Source of the DNA: Pseudomonadota bacterium
GTDB taxonomy: Bacteria; BMS3Abin14
Direction: 5' to 3'
Assembly: GCA_030636965.1 (NCBI GenBank)
Contig: DAOVVW010000023.1
Span: 1 to 8,586 of the forward strand
Length of the DNA stretch: 8,586 nucleotides
The translations under genes and the position numbers were made by a program. Numbering within the stretch: the stretch's first letter is position 1; every line of letters begins with the position of its first letter. The notes under the pieces were generated by a model that was given only the letters and a program-made list of their open reading frames with translations, was not told where the DNA came from and made no database searches. Shown piece after piece: positions 1-7,067 of this stretch.

Positions 1-1316
1 AGTTTATAAGCCTCATAATCACCGTGGACCGCGGACTCTCCTCGCTCCACGAGATCAAGCACGCCAAGGCTCACGATATTGACGTTATTGTAACCGACCA
101 CCACGAGCCGCCTGCCAAACTTCCCTGTGCTGATGCCCTGATAAACCCTCTGCTCAGCAACTGCTCCTTCCCATATAAATCCCTTTCCGGTGTCGGTCTT
201 GCTTTTTATTTAGCTGCCGGTCTCAGAAAAGGGCTCAGGGACAGCGGCTTTTTCGATGACCGCCCGGAACCTTCCCTCATTGATTACCTTGACCTGGTTG
301 CGGTGGGTACCATTGCTGATATTGTTCCTTTAACTGGTCTCAACAGGATCCTGGTTAAAGCCGGCATGGAGCAGTTAAACAAGAACCCCAGGCTGGGAAT
401 AAAGTCCCTTCTGTCTGTCTGCGGGGTTCAGGTTGGGCAGGTGGATTCCTCATCTGTTGCTTACAGAATAGCGCCAAAGATCAACGCGGCTGGCAGACTT
501 TCCGACGCTTCTGCCGGAGTCAGGCTGCTTACCACCGATAACAAGGATGATGCTGATCGTCTTGCAGGCTACCTGGACGTGGAGAACGTGGAGAGGCAGC
601 GGAACGAAGAGAGGATATTTAACCAGGCTGTTGACAAATTACTGGGTAGCAGCAGCATTGAGAAGAGGCAGAGTATCGTCCTGTATTCATCTGACTGGCA
701 CCCGGGGGTAATTGGTATTGTGGCATCCCGACTGATGGAAAGATTCTACAGACCGACGATCCTTCTTTCCATGGAGGATGGAAAATGCAAGGGGTCAGCC
801 AGAGGTATCCCGTCCTTTCACCTTTACCAGGGACTGTTGGAGTGCCAGGATCTGTTGACGGAATTCGGCGGTCACAAGTATGCAGCAGGGGTCAAATTGG
901 ATCTGAAAAATGTTGACGAATTCAGTGAAAGATTCGACCAGGTAGTACGTGAAAGGGTGCCTGAGGACGGCTTCACTCCCACCCTGACACTGGATACCGA
1001 AACAGATCTGGAGACACTTACCTTCGATGAAATCGACAAGCTTCATTCCCTCGCCCCCTTCGGAGCGGGAAATCCCGAGCCTGTTATTTTCGTTTCTGAA
1101 GTGGAGGTCCAGTCTCCCAAGGTTGTCGGCAAGGACCACCTGAGTTTTCAGGCTGTTAAAAACGGGACCGCAATCTCCGCAATAGCCTTTCGCCAGGCCC
1201 ACAAATTGGAGAGCCTGGAGCCTTTGATGGACCTTGCGGCCTATCCTGAGATCCAGACCTGGAGGGGGGTACGTCAGGTACGGCTCAGGGTTAAGGGGAT
1301 GCGTGCATGTGAGTAA
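1..1316 (+). CDS. recJ: RecJ single-stranded-DNA-specific 5'-3' exonuclease, 5' end missing
   Basis: RecJ degrades single-stranded DNA 5' to 3' in recombination and mismatch repair, in the cytoplasm. The reading frame is open to the left edge: codons from base 3 read FISLIITV before the GTG at 24, so that GTG is internal and the gene begins outside the window. About 437 residues are visible. The E. coli protein is about 577, so roughly 130 N-terminal residues are missing. Visible hallmarks are the DHH motif in VIVTDHHEPP (bases 96-104), the segment DLVAVGTIADIVPL, the segment KINAAGRLSDASAGVRLL, the DHHA1 motif FGGHKYAAG (GGH at 867-875), and the C-terminal LAPFGAGNPEP typical of the OB-fold part. 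The motif preceding DHH reads VDRG, where relatives usually have VDCG, VDNG or VDTG; the aspartate is kept. The frame is intact to TAA at 1314-1316. No convincing terminator follows; the gene runs into island I. Confidence 0.97.
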   Translation, partial: FISLIITVDRGLSSLHEIKHAKAHDIDVIVTDHHEPPAKLPCADALINPLLSNCSFPYKSLSGVGLAFYLAAGLRKGLRDSGFFDDRPEPSLIDYLDLVAVGTIADIVPLTGLNRILVKAGMEQLNKNPRLGIKSLLSVCGVQVGQVDSSSVAYRIAPKINAAGRLSDASAGVRLLTTDNKDDADRLAGYLDVENVERQRNEERIFNQAVDKLLGSSSIEKRQSIVLYSSDWHPGVIGIVASRLMERFYRPTILLSMEDGKCKGSARGIPSFHLYQGLLECQDLLTEFGGHKYAAGVKLDLKNVDEFSERFDQVVRERVPEDGFTPTLTLDTETDLETLTFDEIDKLHSLAPFGAGNPEPVIFVSEVEVQSPKVVGKDHLSFQAVKNGTAISAIAFRQAHKLESLEPLMDLAAYPEIQTWRGVRQVRLRVKGMRACE

Positions 1317-1559
1317 GTTTAAAGTTGAAGATTGAAAGTGAACAAGAAATTGGAAAGTGGATATTGGAGATTGGAAATTAAGTATTAGAGCATTAGAAAT
1401 TAGAACATTAGACATCAGTTCATGATTTACTAATCACCAATCACTTATCACGCGTTACGCATCACGATCAGGGACGTTGGACCTTGGACGTTGGACTCTG
1501 GCCGTAGGTCAGCCGGGGACTTGTAGCGCAGTTATTGCTGTGATACTTTCAATAAGCCA
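1317..1559. repeat. Intergenic word-repeat island I
   Basis: This 243-base gap has no plausible gene. It is filled with degenerate short words: a purine-rich part (GGAAAGTGGATATTGG, ATTAGAGCATTAGAAATTAG), then TTATCACGCGTTACGCATCA, then GACGTTGGACCTTGGACGTT. The same word classes recur at 4064-4250 and 5262-5335, and as reverse complements at 6141-6170 and 7870-7900. The last 40 bases before the ftsB-like gene lack the words and may hold its promoter: there is a weak extended -10-like TGTGATACT at 1539-1547, without a good -35. Confidence 0.75.
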
Positions 1560-1862
1560 ATGATATTTCAGAAGAACAGAAAAATCTGGTTAACTCTTCT
1601 GCTGATTACAGCAGCTTTTACGATATACAGCTTCGTCGGTGAACAGGGCTTTTGGGAACTGAACAAAATGATCCACCACCGAAATGAGCTGAAGGCAGAG
1701 ATCAGCGCCCTTGAACGTGACAACAACTCTCTGGCTGAGCAGATAGGCCGTCTGCGAAATGATCAGGCAACCTTTGAGGCTCTGGCCAGGACGAAACTGG
1801 GTATGGTACGACCAGGCGAAGTTGTTTACATTTTCCCTGAGGAGGAGGATCAGAAGCGGTGA
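1560..1862 (+). CDS. ftsB: FtsB/DivIC-family septum formation protein
   Basis: This is a small bitopic membrane protein of the FtsB/DivIC family. Family members join FtsL and FtsQ (DivIB) in the divisome and help activate septal peptidoglycan synthesis. The 100-residue protein has the usual order: a short basic N-terminus (MIFQKNRKIW), one membrane segment at about residues 9-26, a coiled coil at about 36-72 (LKAEISALERDNNSLAEQI), and the conserved end LARTKLGMVRPGEVVYIFP. Length matches the family. ATG 1560 is the only sensible start before the membrane segment, but the Shine-Dalgarno is poor. Its TGA (1860-1862) overlaps the GTG start of the cyclase gene, so the two are probably translated together. 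Members are short and diverged, so FtsB versus DivIC naming is a matter of lineage; the family call is firm, the symbol less so. Confidence 0.87.
   Translation: MIFQKNRKIWLTLLLITAAFTIYSFVGEQGFWELNKMIHHRNELKAEISALERDNNSLAEQIGRLRNDQATFEALARTKLGMVRPGEVVYIFPEEEDQKR
1841..1848 (+). promoter_or_regulatory. Strong Shine-Dalgarno for the diguanylate cyclase gene
   Basis: GGAGGAGG lies inside the 3' end of the ftsB-like gene, 10 bases before GTG 1859. It supports the GTG as the real start and fits translational coupling through the overlapping GTGA. Confidence 0.85.
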
Positions 1863-4003
1863 AAATCCCCGCCGGTTGGTTTAATCCCCGCTTCATCTTC
1901 CCTCTGACCCTTTTCCTCTTATTTCTGTTCCTTTTTTTCCCGACACCACTGGATGGTCTTTCCTGGTTTCCCTTGCATTTGGCTATGTCAGCAATTGTTG
2001 TTGGCTCTTCGGTGCCCGCTTCCTACAACAGGAAGAAGAAAAAAGAAATACCCTATTTTCTCCCGTTCCAGACCGCTCTTTGTGCTGTTGCTGCCCTCGC
2101 GGTGAAGGTCCTTTTCGACACCATTCCCCTTATGCCGCTACTTTTTTTCGCTGGCTTTCCCTTAAGTGTCTACAGGAACAGGTTTTATAAATCCTGGATT
2201 CCCGGCGCCTCCCTCGGCGCCGTGGCGTTGGGCCGGTGGGTTTTTTCTGGAAATTGGGATCTGCTGCCGTGGACAGCTATTTTCCTGATCTTCAGCATTT
2301 ACCTCGCATGGATGCTTTCCAGGCAGGAGATAAGCTATAAGGATCTGAAGAAGAAGCATGAAAGGATGATAAGCGACGCGAGCCGGGTAAGCAGCAGGGC
2401 TTCTCACGTGGACTTCGGTCCTGAAGATCTTCCGAAGAGAAGGGAAATGGCCACATCAGCGGTCATTGAGGAAGATGATCTTCTACAGATGTTTCTGCAG
2501 GTAGGGTCGAGGCTCATGAGCGCCAGGACGGGATTGCTCCTGGTACCTGATGTATCAGGCGGTTACAAAATAAGGGCGGCTGTTTCCAAGGGGTACGCTG
2601 ATAGTCTGAACGAAGATATTATTTCTGGAGATAAAGGTATCCTGTACCTTGCTCTTCAAAGATCAGGTTTTCTGTGTGTCTCCGACTGGACCCGATCAGA
2701 AGATTCCTCTGAATCGATTCCCTTCTACACCGAGAGTGTCAAGATCAGGTCCTTTATCCTCAAGGCTGTTTATGAGGAAATAAATAGAGGCGGGCAGCAG
2801 ATGCCTGGTGAAGGTAATGTCAAATGCATTCTTTACTTCGACAGCCCCGAACCCGAGACATTCAAGGATGAGGATTGGCTGCGAAAGCAGGTTTCTGATG
2901 TTGCGGAATCAATTTCCCGGGCAATGGATCGGAGCAGCAAGATCCACGCAATGAGCAATGCTCTGGCAGTCAAAACAACAGTGGAAGAGTACGCGAAATC
3001 GCTCACCGAGGACCTTGATATATCCAAGATCATTGAGAGAGCAAAAGAGGCCATCGAAAGCATCATTAAGGATCCTGGGGGGATCGCTGTACTCATTGGT
3101 GGCAAGGGGGAGCTTGCAGTCTATACCACTGGCACGATGCTGAAGGACCTGGAAGGTCAGGTAATAAAGGAAAGAGAGGCGAGTCACATAGGGCTTCTTT
3201 CCAGAAACGAGAGAAATACCAACCTGATGTATCTGGAAAAGCAGAGGAAGGGGACCCCTTATTTCCTTGAAAATGAGAAATTGGGAAAGACAGCCTCCTT
3301 TGTGGCAGTTAAGGCCACAACGAAGGACGACAGGGGCGGCCGGTTAAAGGTCATTCTTGCTGTACTTTCCAGGAACGAGAACGCATTTGATAACGACACC
3401 AAGAGTGACCTGCACATGATCGCTGATATTACTGCGCCTGTGCTTGTCAATGCGCTGCTGCATCACAGGGTCAGGGAAATATCCCGCAGAGACGGCCTCA
3501 CTGGGCTACTGAACCACCGTGTTTTCCATAAGGTCCTGGAGAGCAAGATGAAAGAGACGGATCGTGGATACATAAAGGGGCTTGCAGTCCTTATGGTGGA
3601 TGTGGACAACTTCAAGGTGATCAACGATACTTACGGCCACCCTGTGGGAGATGAGGTGCTCGGGGAGTTAGCCGATCGGCTGAGTGGAGGGATCAGGGAG
3701 CTGGACACGGTTGCGCGGTACGGTGGCGAGGAGTTTGCTGTAGTATTGCATAATCTGCCCCGAAAACAGGCTGCGAAAATAGCTGAAAAACTCAGGAGGT
3801 CAATTTCAAACAAGGCCTTCAAAACCGACGCCGGAGACCTGGACCTGACAGTGAGCATAGGATATGCTCTTTTCAGGGAGGGAGATGATATAACCCTCCA
3901 GAAACTGGTTGGCAGAGCCGATAAAGCTCTTTATGAGGCGAAACGGTCTGGTAGAAACAGGGTGGTGGGGGATATTGAGATCATGGGAAATGACGATCTT
4001 TAG
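1859..4003 (+). CDS. Membrane-anchored GAF-GGDEF diguanylate cyclase
   Basis: This is a predicted sensor cyclase making cyclic di-GMP from two GTP. The 714-residue protein has an N-terminal membrane region of about four to five hydrophobic segments (residues about 11-150), a charged linker that may coil (about 153-180), two GAF-like sensory regions (about 200-350 and 365-540; the second is more diverged), and a C-terminal GGDEF domain (about 540-705). The catalytic domain looks active: RDGLTGLLNH with D545, metal-binding VDVDNFKVIND (D581), and the signature GGEEF at 622-626. An inhibitory I-site RxxD (R613-D616, RELD) sits five residues before the signature, so product feedback inhibition is expected. 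There is no EAL or HD-GYP domain. The GTG start follows GGAGGAGG and overlaps the ftsB-like stop. What the GAF regions bind cannot be told from sequence. Confidence 0.95.
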   Translation: MKIPAGWFNPRFIFPLTLFLLFLFLFFPTPLDGLSWFPLHLAMSAIVVGSSVPASYNRKKKKEIPYFLPFQTALCAVAALAVKVLFDTIPLMPLLFFAGFPLSVYRNRFYKSWIPGASLGAVALGRWVFSGNWDLLPWTAIFLIFSIYLAWMLSRQEISYKDLKKKHERMISDASRVSSRASHVDFGPEDLPKRREMATSAVIEEDDLLQMFLQVGSRLMSARTGLLLVPDVSGGYKIRAAVSKGYADSLNEDIISGDKGILYLALQRSGFLCVSDWTRSEDSSESIPFYTESVKIRSFILKAVYEEINRGGQQMPGEGNVKCILYFDSPEPETFKDEDWLRKQVSDVAESISRAMDRSSKIHAMSNALAVKTTVEEYAKSLTEDLDISKIIERAKEAIESIIKDPGGIAVLIGGKGELAVYTTGTMLKDLEGQVIKEREASHIGLLSRNERNTNLMYLEKQRKGTPYFLENEKLGKTASFVAVKATTKDDRGGRLKVILAVLSRNENAFDNDTKSDLHMIADITAPVLVNALLHHRVREISRRDGLTGLLNHRVFHKVLESKMKETDRGYIKGLAVLMVDVDNFKVINDTYGHPVGDEVLGELADRLSGGIRELDTVARYGGEEFAVVLHNLPRKQAAKIAEKLRRSISNKAFKTDAGDLDLTVSIGYALFREGDDITLQKLVGRADKALYEAKRSGRNRVVGDIEIMGNDDL

Positions 4004-4277
4004 GTAGATTGGTTCATCTCCCGAATAGCTGGTGGAATCACATAATACGTATCGGAGTATGGGAGTGGAAGTAGAACATTAGAGCATTAGTGACTGGATA
4101 TTGGAAAGTGGAAATTAGAGTTGACAGTTGCTAGTTGCAAGTTGTTGGTAATAACTATCAACTATCAACCAACAACTAACAACTTGTTACTCATCACGCG
4201 TCACGCATTACACATTACGATTCAGGATATTGGACCTTGGATTTTGGATCGATGATAAGCACGGGAGGACAAGTATA
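4004..4277. repeat. Intergenic word-repeat island II
   Basis: No gene is credible in this gap. From about 4064 it carries the same word classes as island I (ATTAGAGCATTAG, TGGATATTGGAAAGTGG, CATCACGCGTCACGCATTAC, ATTGGACCTTGGA). It also has an AGTTG/CAACT block. Bases 4159-4185 are an exact 27-base match to 7929-7955 in island V. Within the block, 4133-4149 and 4168-4184 form an inverted repeat of 17 bases with two mismatches. The island ends against the Shine-Dalgarno of the amidase-like gene. Confidence 0.75.
4263..4268 (+). promoter_or_regulatory. Shine-Dalgarno that fixes the amidase-like start
   Basis: GGGAGG lies nine bases before ATG 4278. A longer frame is open upstream from TTG 4230, but those 16 residues are translated repeat words (TTGGACCTTGGA) and have no ribosome site, so the ATG is preferred. 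Confidence 0.85.
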
Positions 4278-5165
4278 ATGTTGAAGGTTGCAGCAATACA
4301 GTTCGCAGCCAAAAGTGATGCTGCCCAGAACGTTAATAAAGCCACTGAACTGGGGGAGCTTGCAGTGGAGAGAGGGGCAAAGCTTATTGCCTATCCCGAA
4401 CTGTGTACCAGCCGATGGTTCCCTGCGAGCATGAAGGTCGGCAATTTTGAGCTCGCTGAAACGATACCGGGTCCCTCTACCGATATCATCTGCCGATTTG
4501 CGGCAGACAATAATACAGTCATTGTCTTTCCACTTTTCGAAAAGGCAAAAGAACAGCACTTTTACAATAGCGCGGCAGTTGTTGATGCTGACGGTAAGAT
4601 ACTTGGCGTATACAGGAAGGTCCACCTTCCAAATGTAAAGGGATGGCACGAGAAATTCTACTTTCTTCCCGGGGATGCCGGTTTTCCTGTATTCAAAAGC
4701 AAGGTTGGAACGATTGGAGTACAGTTAAGCTGGGATGTTTTTTTTCCGGAGGGTTCACGGATCCTGGCCCTTAAAGGCGCCCAGTTGATCGTTGCACCCA
4801 CTTCAAATGCCTTTGCGAGCCAGACAAGGTGGGAGAAGATGATCGCTGGTAATGCTATTTCCAATAATGTTTTCTACCTTCGGGCCAACCGTGTCGGCAA
4901 AGAGGGAAGTAAGGATTTTTACGGCAAGAGTTTCTGTATGGATCCCCACGGTGAACTACTGCACAAACCCGCCGCCAAAAGAGACGCTGTTTACCTCACA
5001 GATGTGGATCTCAAGGATGTGGAGAACACAAGGTACGAGTGGGCCTTGTTCAGGGACCGAAGGGAAAATCTCTACAGGGGTGTAATGGAACGAATGCCGG
5101 GTGCTGATAACCTGGGACTGCCCTCCGGGAAGTATGGAGGCAGTACCCTTAAATCAGGTGGTTAG
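4278..5165 (+). CDS. Nitrilase-superfamily protein, N-carbamoylputrescine amidase type, with Ser at the catalytic Cys position
   Basis: This is a 295-residue cytoplasmic protein of the carbon-nitrogen hydrolase (nitrilase) superfamily. It starts MLKVAAIQFAAK and spans the whole single-domain fold. The family uses a Glu-Lys-Cys triad. The glutamate is E41 (AYPELCTS) and the lysine is K114 (YRKVHLPN). A further glutamate typical of the AguB-like branch is in HEKFYFLPG. The nucleophile motif, normally CWDxxFPE, reads SWDVFFPE: codon AGC at 4728-4730 gives S151. Everything around it is conserved (IGVQLSWD), and the reading frame is intact, so this is not an obvious decayed gene. It may be a non-catalytic homologue, a binding protein, or an enzyme with an altered nucleophile. 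The general family is certain, but the substrate is not, so no symbol is given. Repeat islands lie on both sides and no pathway partner is visible. Confidence 0.93.
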   Translation: MLKVAAIQFAAKSDAAQNVNKATELGELAVERGAKLIAYPELCTSRWFPASMKVGNFELAETIPGPSTDIICRFAADNNTVIVFPLFEKAKEQHFYNSAAVVDADGKILGVYRKVHLPNVKGWHEKFYFLPGDAGFPVFKSKVGTIGVQLSWDVFFPEGSRILALKGAQLIVAPTSNAFASQTRWEKMIAGNAISNNVFYLRANRVGKEGSKDFYGKSFCMDPHGELLHKPAAKRDAVYLTDVDLKDVENTRYEWALFRDRRENLYRGVMERMPGADNLGLPSGKYGGSTLKSGG

Positions 5166-5432
5166 GGCTGGCACGGGCACCTGATATGTATCGGGGTAAC
5201 GGCGTGCCGGAGTGTCGGCGGTTGATGGGTAACGAAGTGTCGAGGTGTCGAGGTATCGAAGTATAACATTGGAGCATTAGAAATTAGAGAATTATTAAAC
5301 CACGTTGGGCGTTGGACCTTGGACTTTGGATCAACTTCCCTGGGTCGTGGGTCATGGGACCTGACCCCAAATGGTGCCTTCGCCGCCTATATCTGGTATA
5401 TTTAAAAATATAAATTGGTAACCTCATGATGA
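5166..5432. repeat. Intergenic word-repeat island III and AT-rich leader
   Basis: There is no gene here. The first part has GTATCGGGGTAACGG at 5189-5203 (compare GTATCGGAGTATGG at 4049-4062) and tandem GTGTCGAGGTGTCGAGGTAT words. Next come GGAGCATTAGAAATTAGAGA and GTTGGACCTTGGACTTTGGA, as in islands I and II. After these come GGGTCGTGGGTCATGGGAC and an AT-rich palindromic stretch, TATATTTAAAAATATA, at 5397-5412. No consensus promoter was recognised. The stretch runs directly into a hairpin-element copy. Confidence 0.7.
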
Positions 5433-5508
5433 TTCGTGAGGGAAGAGAAAACGACGCTTTTCGCATTCCGCGGAGTAAAAAGCCATGGATGGACTTTTTA
5501 CAACCCTA
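5433..5508 (+). repeat. Hairpin-element core, copy 0, carrying the lipoprotein start
   Basis: This copy shares its framework with three copies at 7068-7388: TTCGTGAGGGAAG, GAAAACGACGCTTTTC, TTCCGCGGAG, then GTAAAAAG and CTTTTTAC. The first hairpin is GAAAA (5447-5451) with TTTTC (5458-5462) inside GGAA/TTCC. The second is GTAAAAAG (5475-5482) with CTTTTTAC (5494-5501), and its loop contains ATGGATGG. The upstream hairpin modules found at the other locus are absent, so this is a partial copy. Confidence 0.85.
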
Positions 5509-6138
5509 ACAAAGTTAACAATCCTTTCAATTATCATCCTTGCCCTGGCATTCGGATGCCAGAGTATCAATCCTCTGCCTCAGTTCAGCTTTAGCGGAGA
5601 AACTCCAGAGGAGCGCAGGATTTCGGAACTGATGCAATGGCATTCATCGAGAGTTGAGGTGTATAAGGGATTCGAAACAGTATTTACGGCGAGGGTATTA
5701 TTCCTTTCGGATGAAGTGAAGAGATTAACCCATGAGTGGGAAGCCAAGACCAAGCTCCTTGACCCGAAGGAGAAGGCCGAACTCTTTGAGAAAACCGCGA
5801 CGCCCCTTGAGAACCAGATCGAGTTTCTCCTTGGATTTTACACCCCTGACGACAGTAAAGAAATGCTTGAGCAGGGTGATGCAGAGTGGAGAGTAAAACT
5901 CCAGCTTCCCAATGGAGAGATAATCAGGGCGAGTTGTTTCGGGGTGGGTTCCACGGAGGAGAACATGTACATGAGCATCCTGCGCTGGGACCTTTCCTGG
6001 TCGAAACTATACAAGCTGTGCTTTCCCCGCTCCAGGGGCTGGGTTGACCCTGAGGCCAAGGGGGTTACGCTTATAATCACAGGGCCAAGGGGACATGGTG
6101 CGATGCATATAAAAACGCAGCCGCCGCTTGATTATTAA
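5485..6138 (+). CDS. Predicted outer-envelope lipoprotein of unknown function
   Basis: This 217-residue protein is not from a family I recognise. It begins MDGLFTTLTK, followed by a hydrophobic stretch ending LALAFGC. That fits a lipoprotein signal with C25 as the lipidated residue. The mature part starts QSINPLPQFSFSG. It has a charged helical region (about residues 40-115, including EWEAKTKLLDPKEKAELFEK) and then a probable beta-rich part with tryptophans (AEWRVKLQLPNGEIIRAS, ILRWDLSWSK) and two more cysteines. It ends GAMHIKTQPPLDY. The start is fixed: TAA lies in frame at 5476-5478, and no other ATG, GTG or TTG precedes the signal. The start and first seven codons lie within a copy of the hairpin element, which also supplies CGGAG nine bases upstream. 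The next gene, tsaB, is 128 bases away. Function cannot be inferred. Confidence 0.82.
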   Translation: MDGLFTTLTKLTILSIIILALAFGCQSINPLPQFSFSGETPEERRISELMQWHSSRVEVYKGFETVFTARVLFLSDEVKRLTHEWEAKTKLLDPKEKAELFEKTATPLENQIEFLLGFYTPDDSKEMLEQGDAEWRVKLQLPNGEIIRASCFGVGSTEENMYMSILRWDLSWSKLYKLCFPRSRGWVDPEAKGVTLIITGPRGHGAMHIKTQPPLDY

Positions 6139-6266
6139 TTTGTAAACGTTCAATGTCCAACGTTCAACGTCTATTTCTAACTGCTTTTATTTATAGTTAC
6201 ATGTGTCTGATCTGAAAATTGGCCCGGAACTCGAAACTCGAAACCCGGAACTATCACTGACAACTC
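6139..6266. repeat. Intergenic word-repeat island IV
   Basis: This short gap begins with AACGTTCAATGTCCAACGTT, the reverse-complement sense of the GTTGGAC words in islands I-III. It continues through TATTTCTAACTGC and ends with CCCGGAACTCGAAACTCGAA-type words before tsaB. No promoter or terminator was identified with confidence. Confidence 0.6.
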
Positions 6267-6956
6267 ATGATCATAGTCAGCATAGAAACATCCTCCCAGA
6301 GGGGGAGTGTTGCGATAAAGGCGGATGGTCAGATCCATGAAGCTGCACTGCCTCTCGGGGAACCCCACAGCAGCACTCTTCTGCCCGCCGTAGAGGAACT
6401 TCTGAATAAGGTCGAAATCAGTAAAGAACACGTTGAGGCCCTGGCAGTGGGCACCGGGCCGGGTGCTTTCACCGGTTTGCGGGTGGGGCTGGCCACTGCC
6501 AAGGGATGGGCTGATGCGGCCGGGATTAAAGTAGCTCCAGTACCGTCTCTTTGTGCCCTGGCTTTTCCTCAACTGATCCGGGGGCTGGACGTTCTTACTA
6601 TTAGCGATGCCAGGAAGGGTGAAGTCTACGCAGCCTATTTTCCTGGGCTGGGACCCTCCGGACTACCCGAGGCTTATCAGGGTCCTGTTCTGCTCTCGCA
6701 ATCGGACTTTTCCAGTTGGCTGGAAGGTCTTGTAACAGGAGAAAATACAGTAGTTGTGGGTACCGGTATGGAGATAGTGGGTGATGAACTCGGGAAAAAG
6801 CCTGAACTTGATTTGGATCAGGATTTGAATCCGTATCCTGAAGCCAGGGTCGTTGCCCAGATCGGTAAGATCATTTTCGAACTGGGCCGAAGTATAAAGG
6901 CAGTTGACCTGATACCCTGCTATGTGCGGCCCCCAGATGCGAGCCTGCCGGAATAA
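6267..6956 (+). CDS. tsaB: TsaB, tRNA t6A37 threonylcarbamoyltransferase complex subunit
   Basis: TsaB (YeaZ) is the partner of TsaD and TsaE in making N6-threonylcarbamoyladenosine at position 37 of tRNAs that read ANN codons. It has the ASKHA fold but serves mainly as a dimerisation and scaffold subunit. The 229-residue protein shows the N-terminal IVSIETSSQRGSVAI (family ILAIDTS), the hallmark GTGPGAFTGLRVGLATAKG at residues 62-80, a segment ISDARKGEVYAAYF like the family's DARRGEVY, and the ending PCYVRPPDA. Length matches the family. ATG 6267 starts directly with the first strand of the fold, but the Shine-Dalgarno is poor. rimI lies downstream, as in many bacteria, but here 432 bases of hairpin array separate them. 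Confidence 0.96.
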   Translation: MIIVSIETSSQRGSVAIKADGQIHEAALPLGEPHSSTLLPAVEELLNKVEISKEHVEALAVGTGPGAFTGLRVGLATAKGWADAAGIKVAPVPSLCALAFPQLIRGLDVLTISDARKGEVYAAYFPGLGPSGLPEAYQGPVLLSQSDFSSWLEGLVTGENTVVVGTGMEIVGDELGKKPELDLDQDLNPYPEARVVAQIGKIIFELGRSIKAVDLIPCYVRPPDASLPE

Positions 6957-6959
6957 ACA

Positions 6960-7067
6960 TTAATGACTTCACAAAAAGTCATCAATGGACTTTTTACGAC
7001 AATTTATTATCGTCGCGCCCGAGCATGGGCGCCCGAATCCATAACCTTAATATATAGTTATGGATTC
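6960..7067 (+). repeat. H1-H2-H3 hairpin modules, first set
   Basis: H1 pairs 6960-6969 with 6976-6985 (one mismatch). H2 pairs GCGCCC 7015-7020 with GGGCGC 7027-7032 over a six-base loop. H3 pairs GAATCCATAAC 7035-7045 with GTTATGGATTC 7057-7067, 11 of 11. Between H1 and H2 lies TGGACTTTTTACGACAATTT, which resembles the 3' arm of H5. Confidence 0.8.
6973..6995 (+). terminator. Weak terminator-like hairpin after tsaB
   Basis: AAAAAGTC (6973-6980) pairs with GACTTTTT (6988-6995) over a seven-base loop, 17 bases after the tsaB stop. The stem is A/T-rich and the T-run is part of it, so termination would be weak. It competes with H1 for the bases 6976-6980. Confidence 0.3.

Noticed and set aside
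24..26. GTG 24 as the recJ start
   Set aside because: The frame is open upstream and reads FISLIITV, matching the internal RecJ motif. The true start is outside the window.
795..1415. A 206-codon open frame on the - strand
   Set aside because: It is antisense to the well-conserved recJ and runs into island I. Its N-terminus is translated repeat words, and the protein resembles no family.
4230..4277. A 16-residue N-terminal extension of the amidase-like protein from TTG 4230
   Set aside because: The extra residues are translated island words. The family begins at MLKVAAIQ, and GGGAGG is correctly spaced for ATG 4278.
4215..4649. A 144-codon open frame on the - strand inside the amidase-like gene
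   Set aside because: It is a shadow of a conserved gene, with no recognisable domain or start signal.
5349..5367. Hairpin GGGTCA/TGACCC as a terminator or operator
   Set aside because: It has only six pairs, no T-run follows, and it lies in word-repeat sequence where short inverted matches arise easily.
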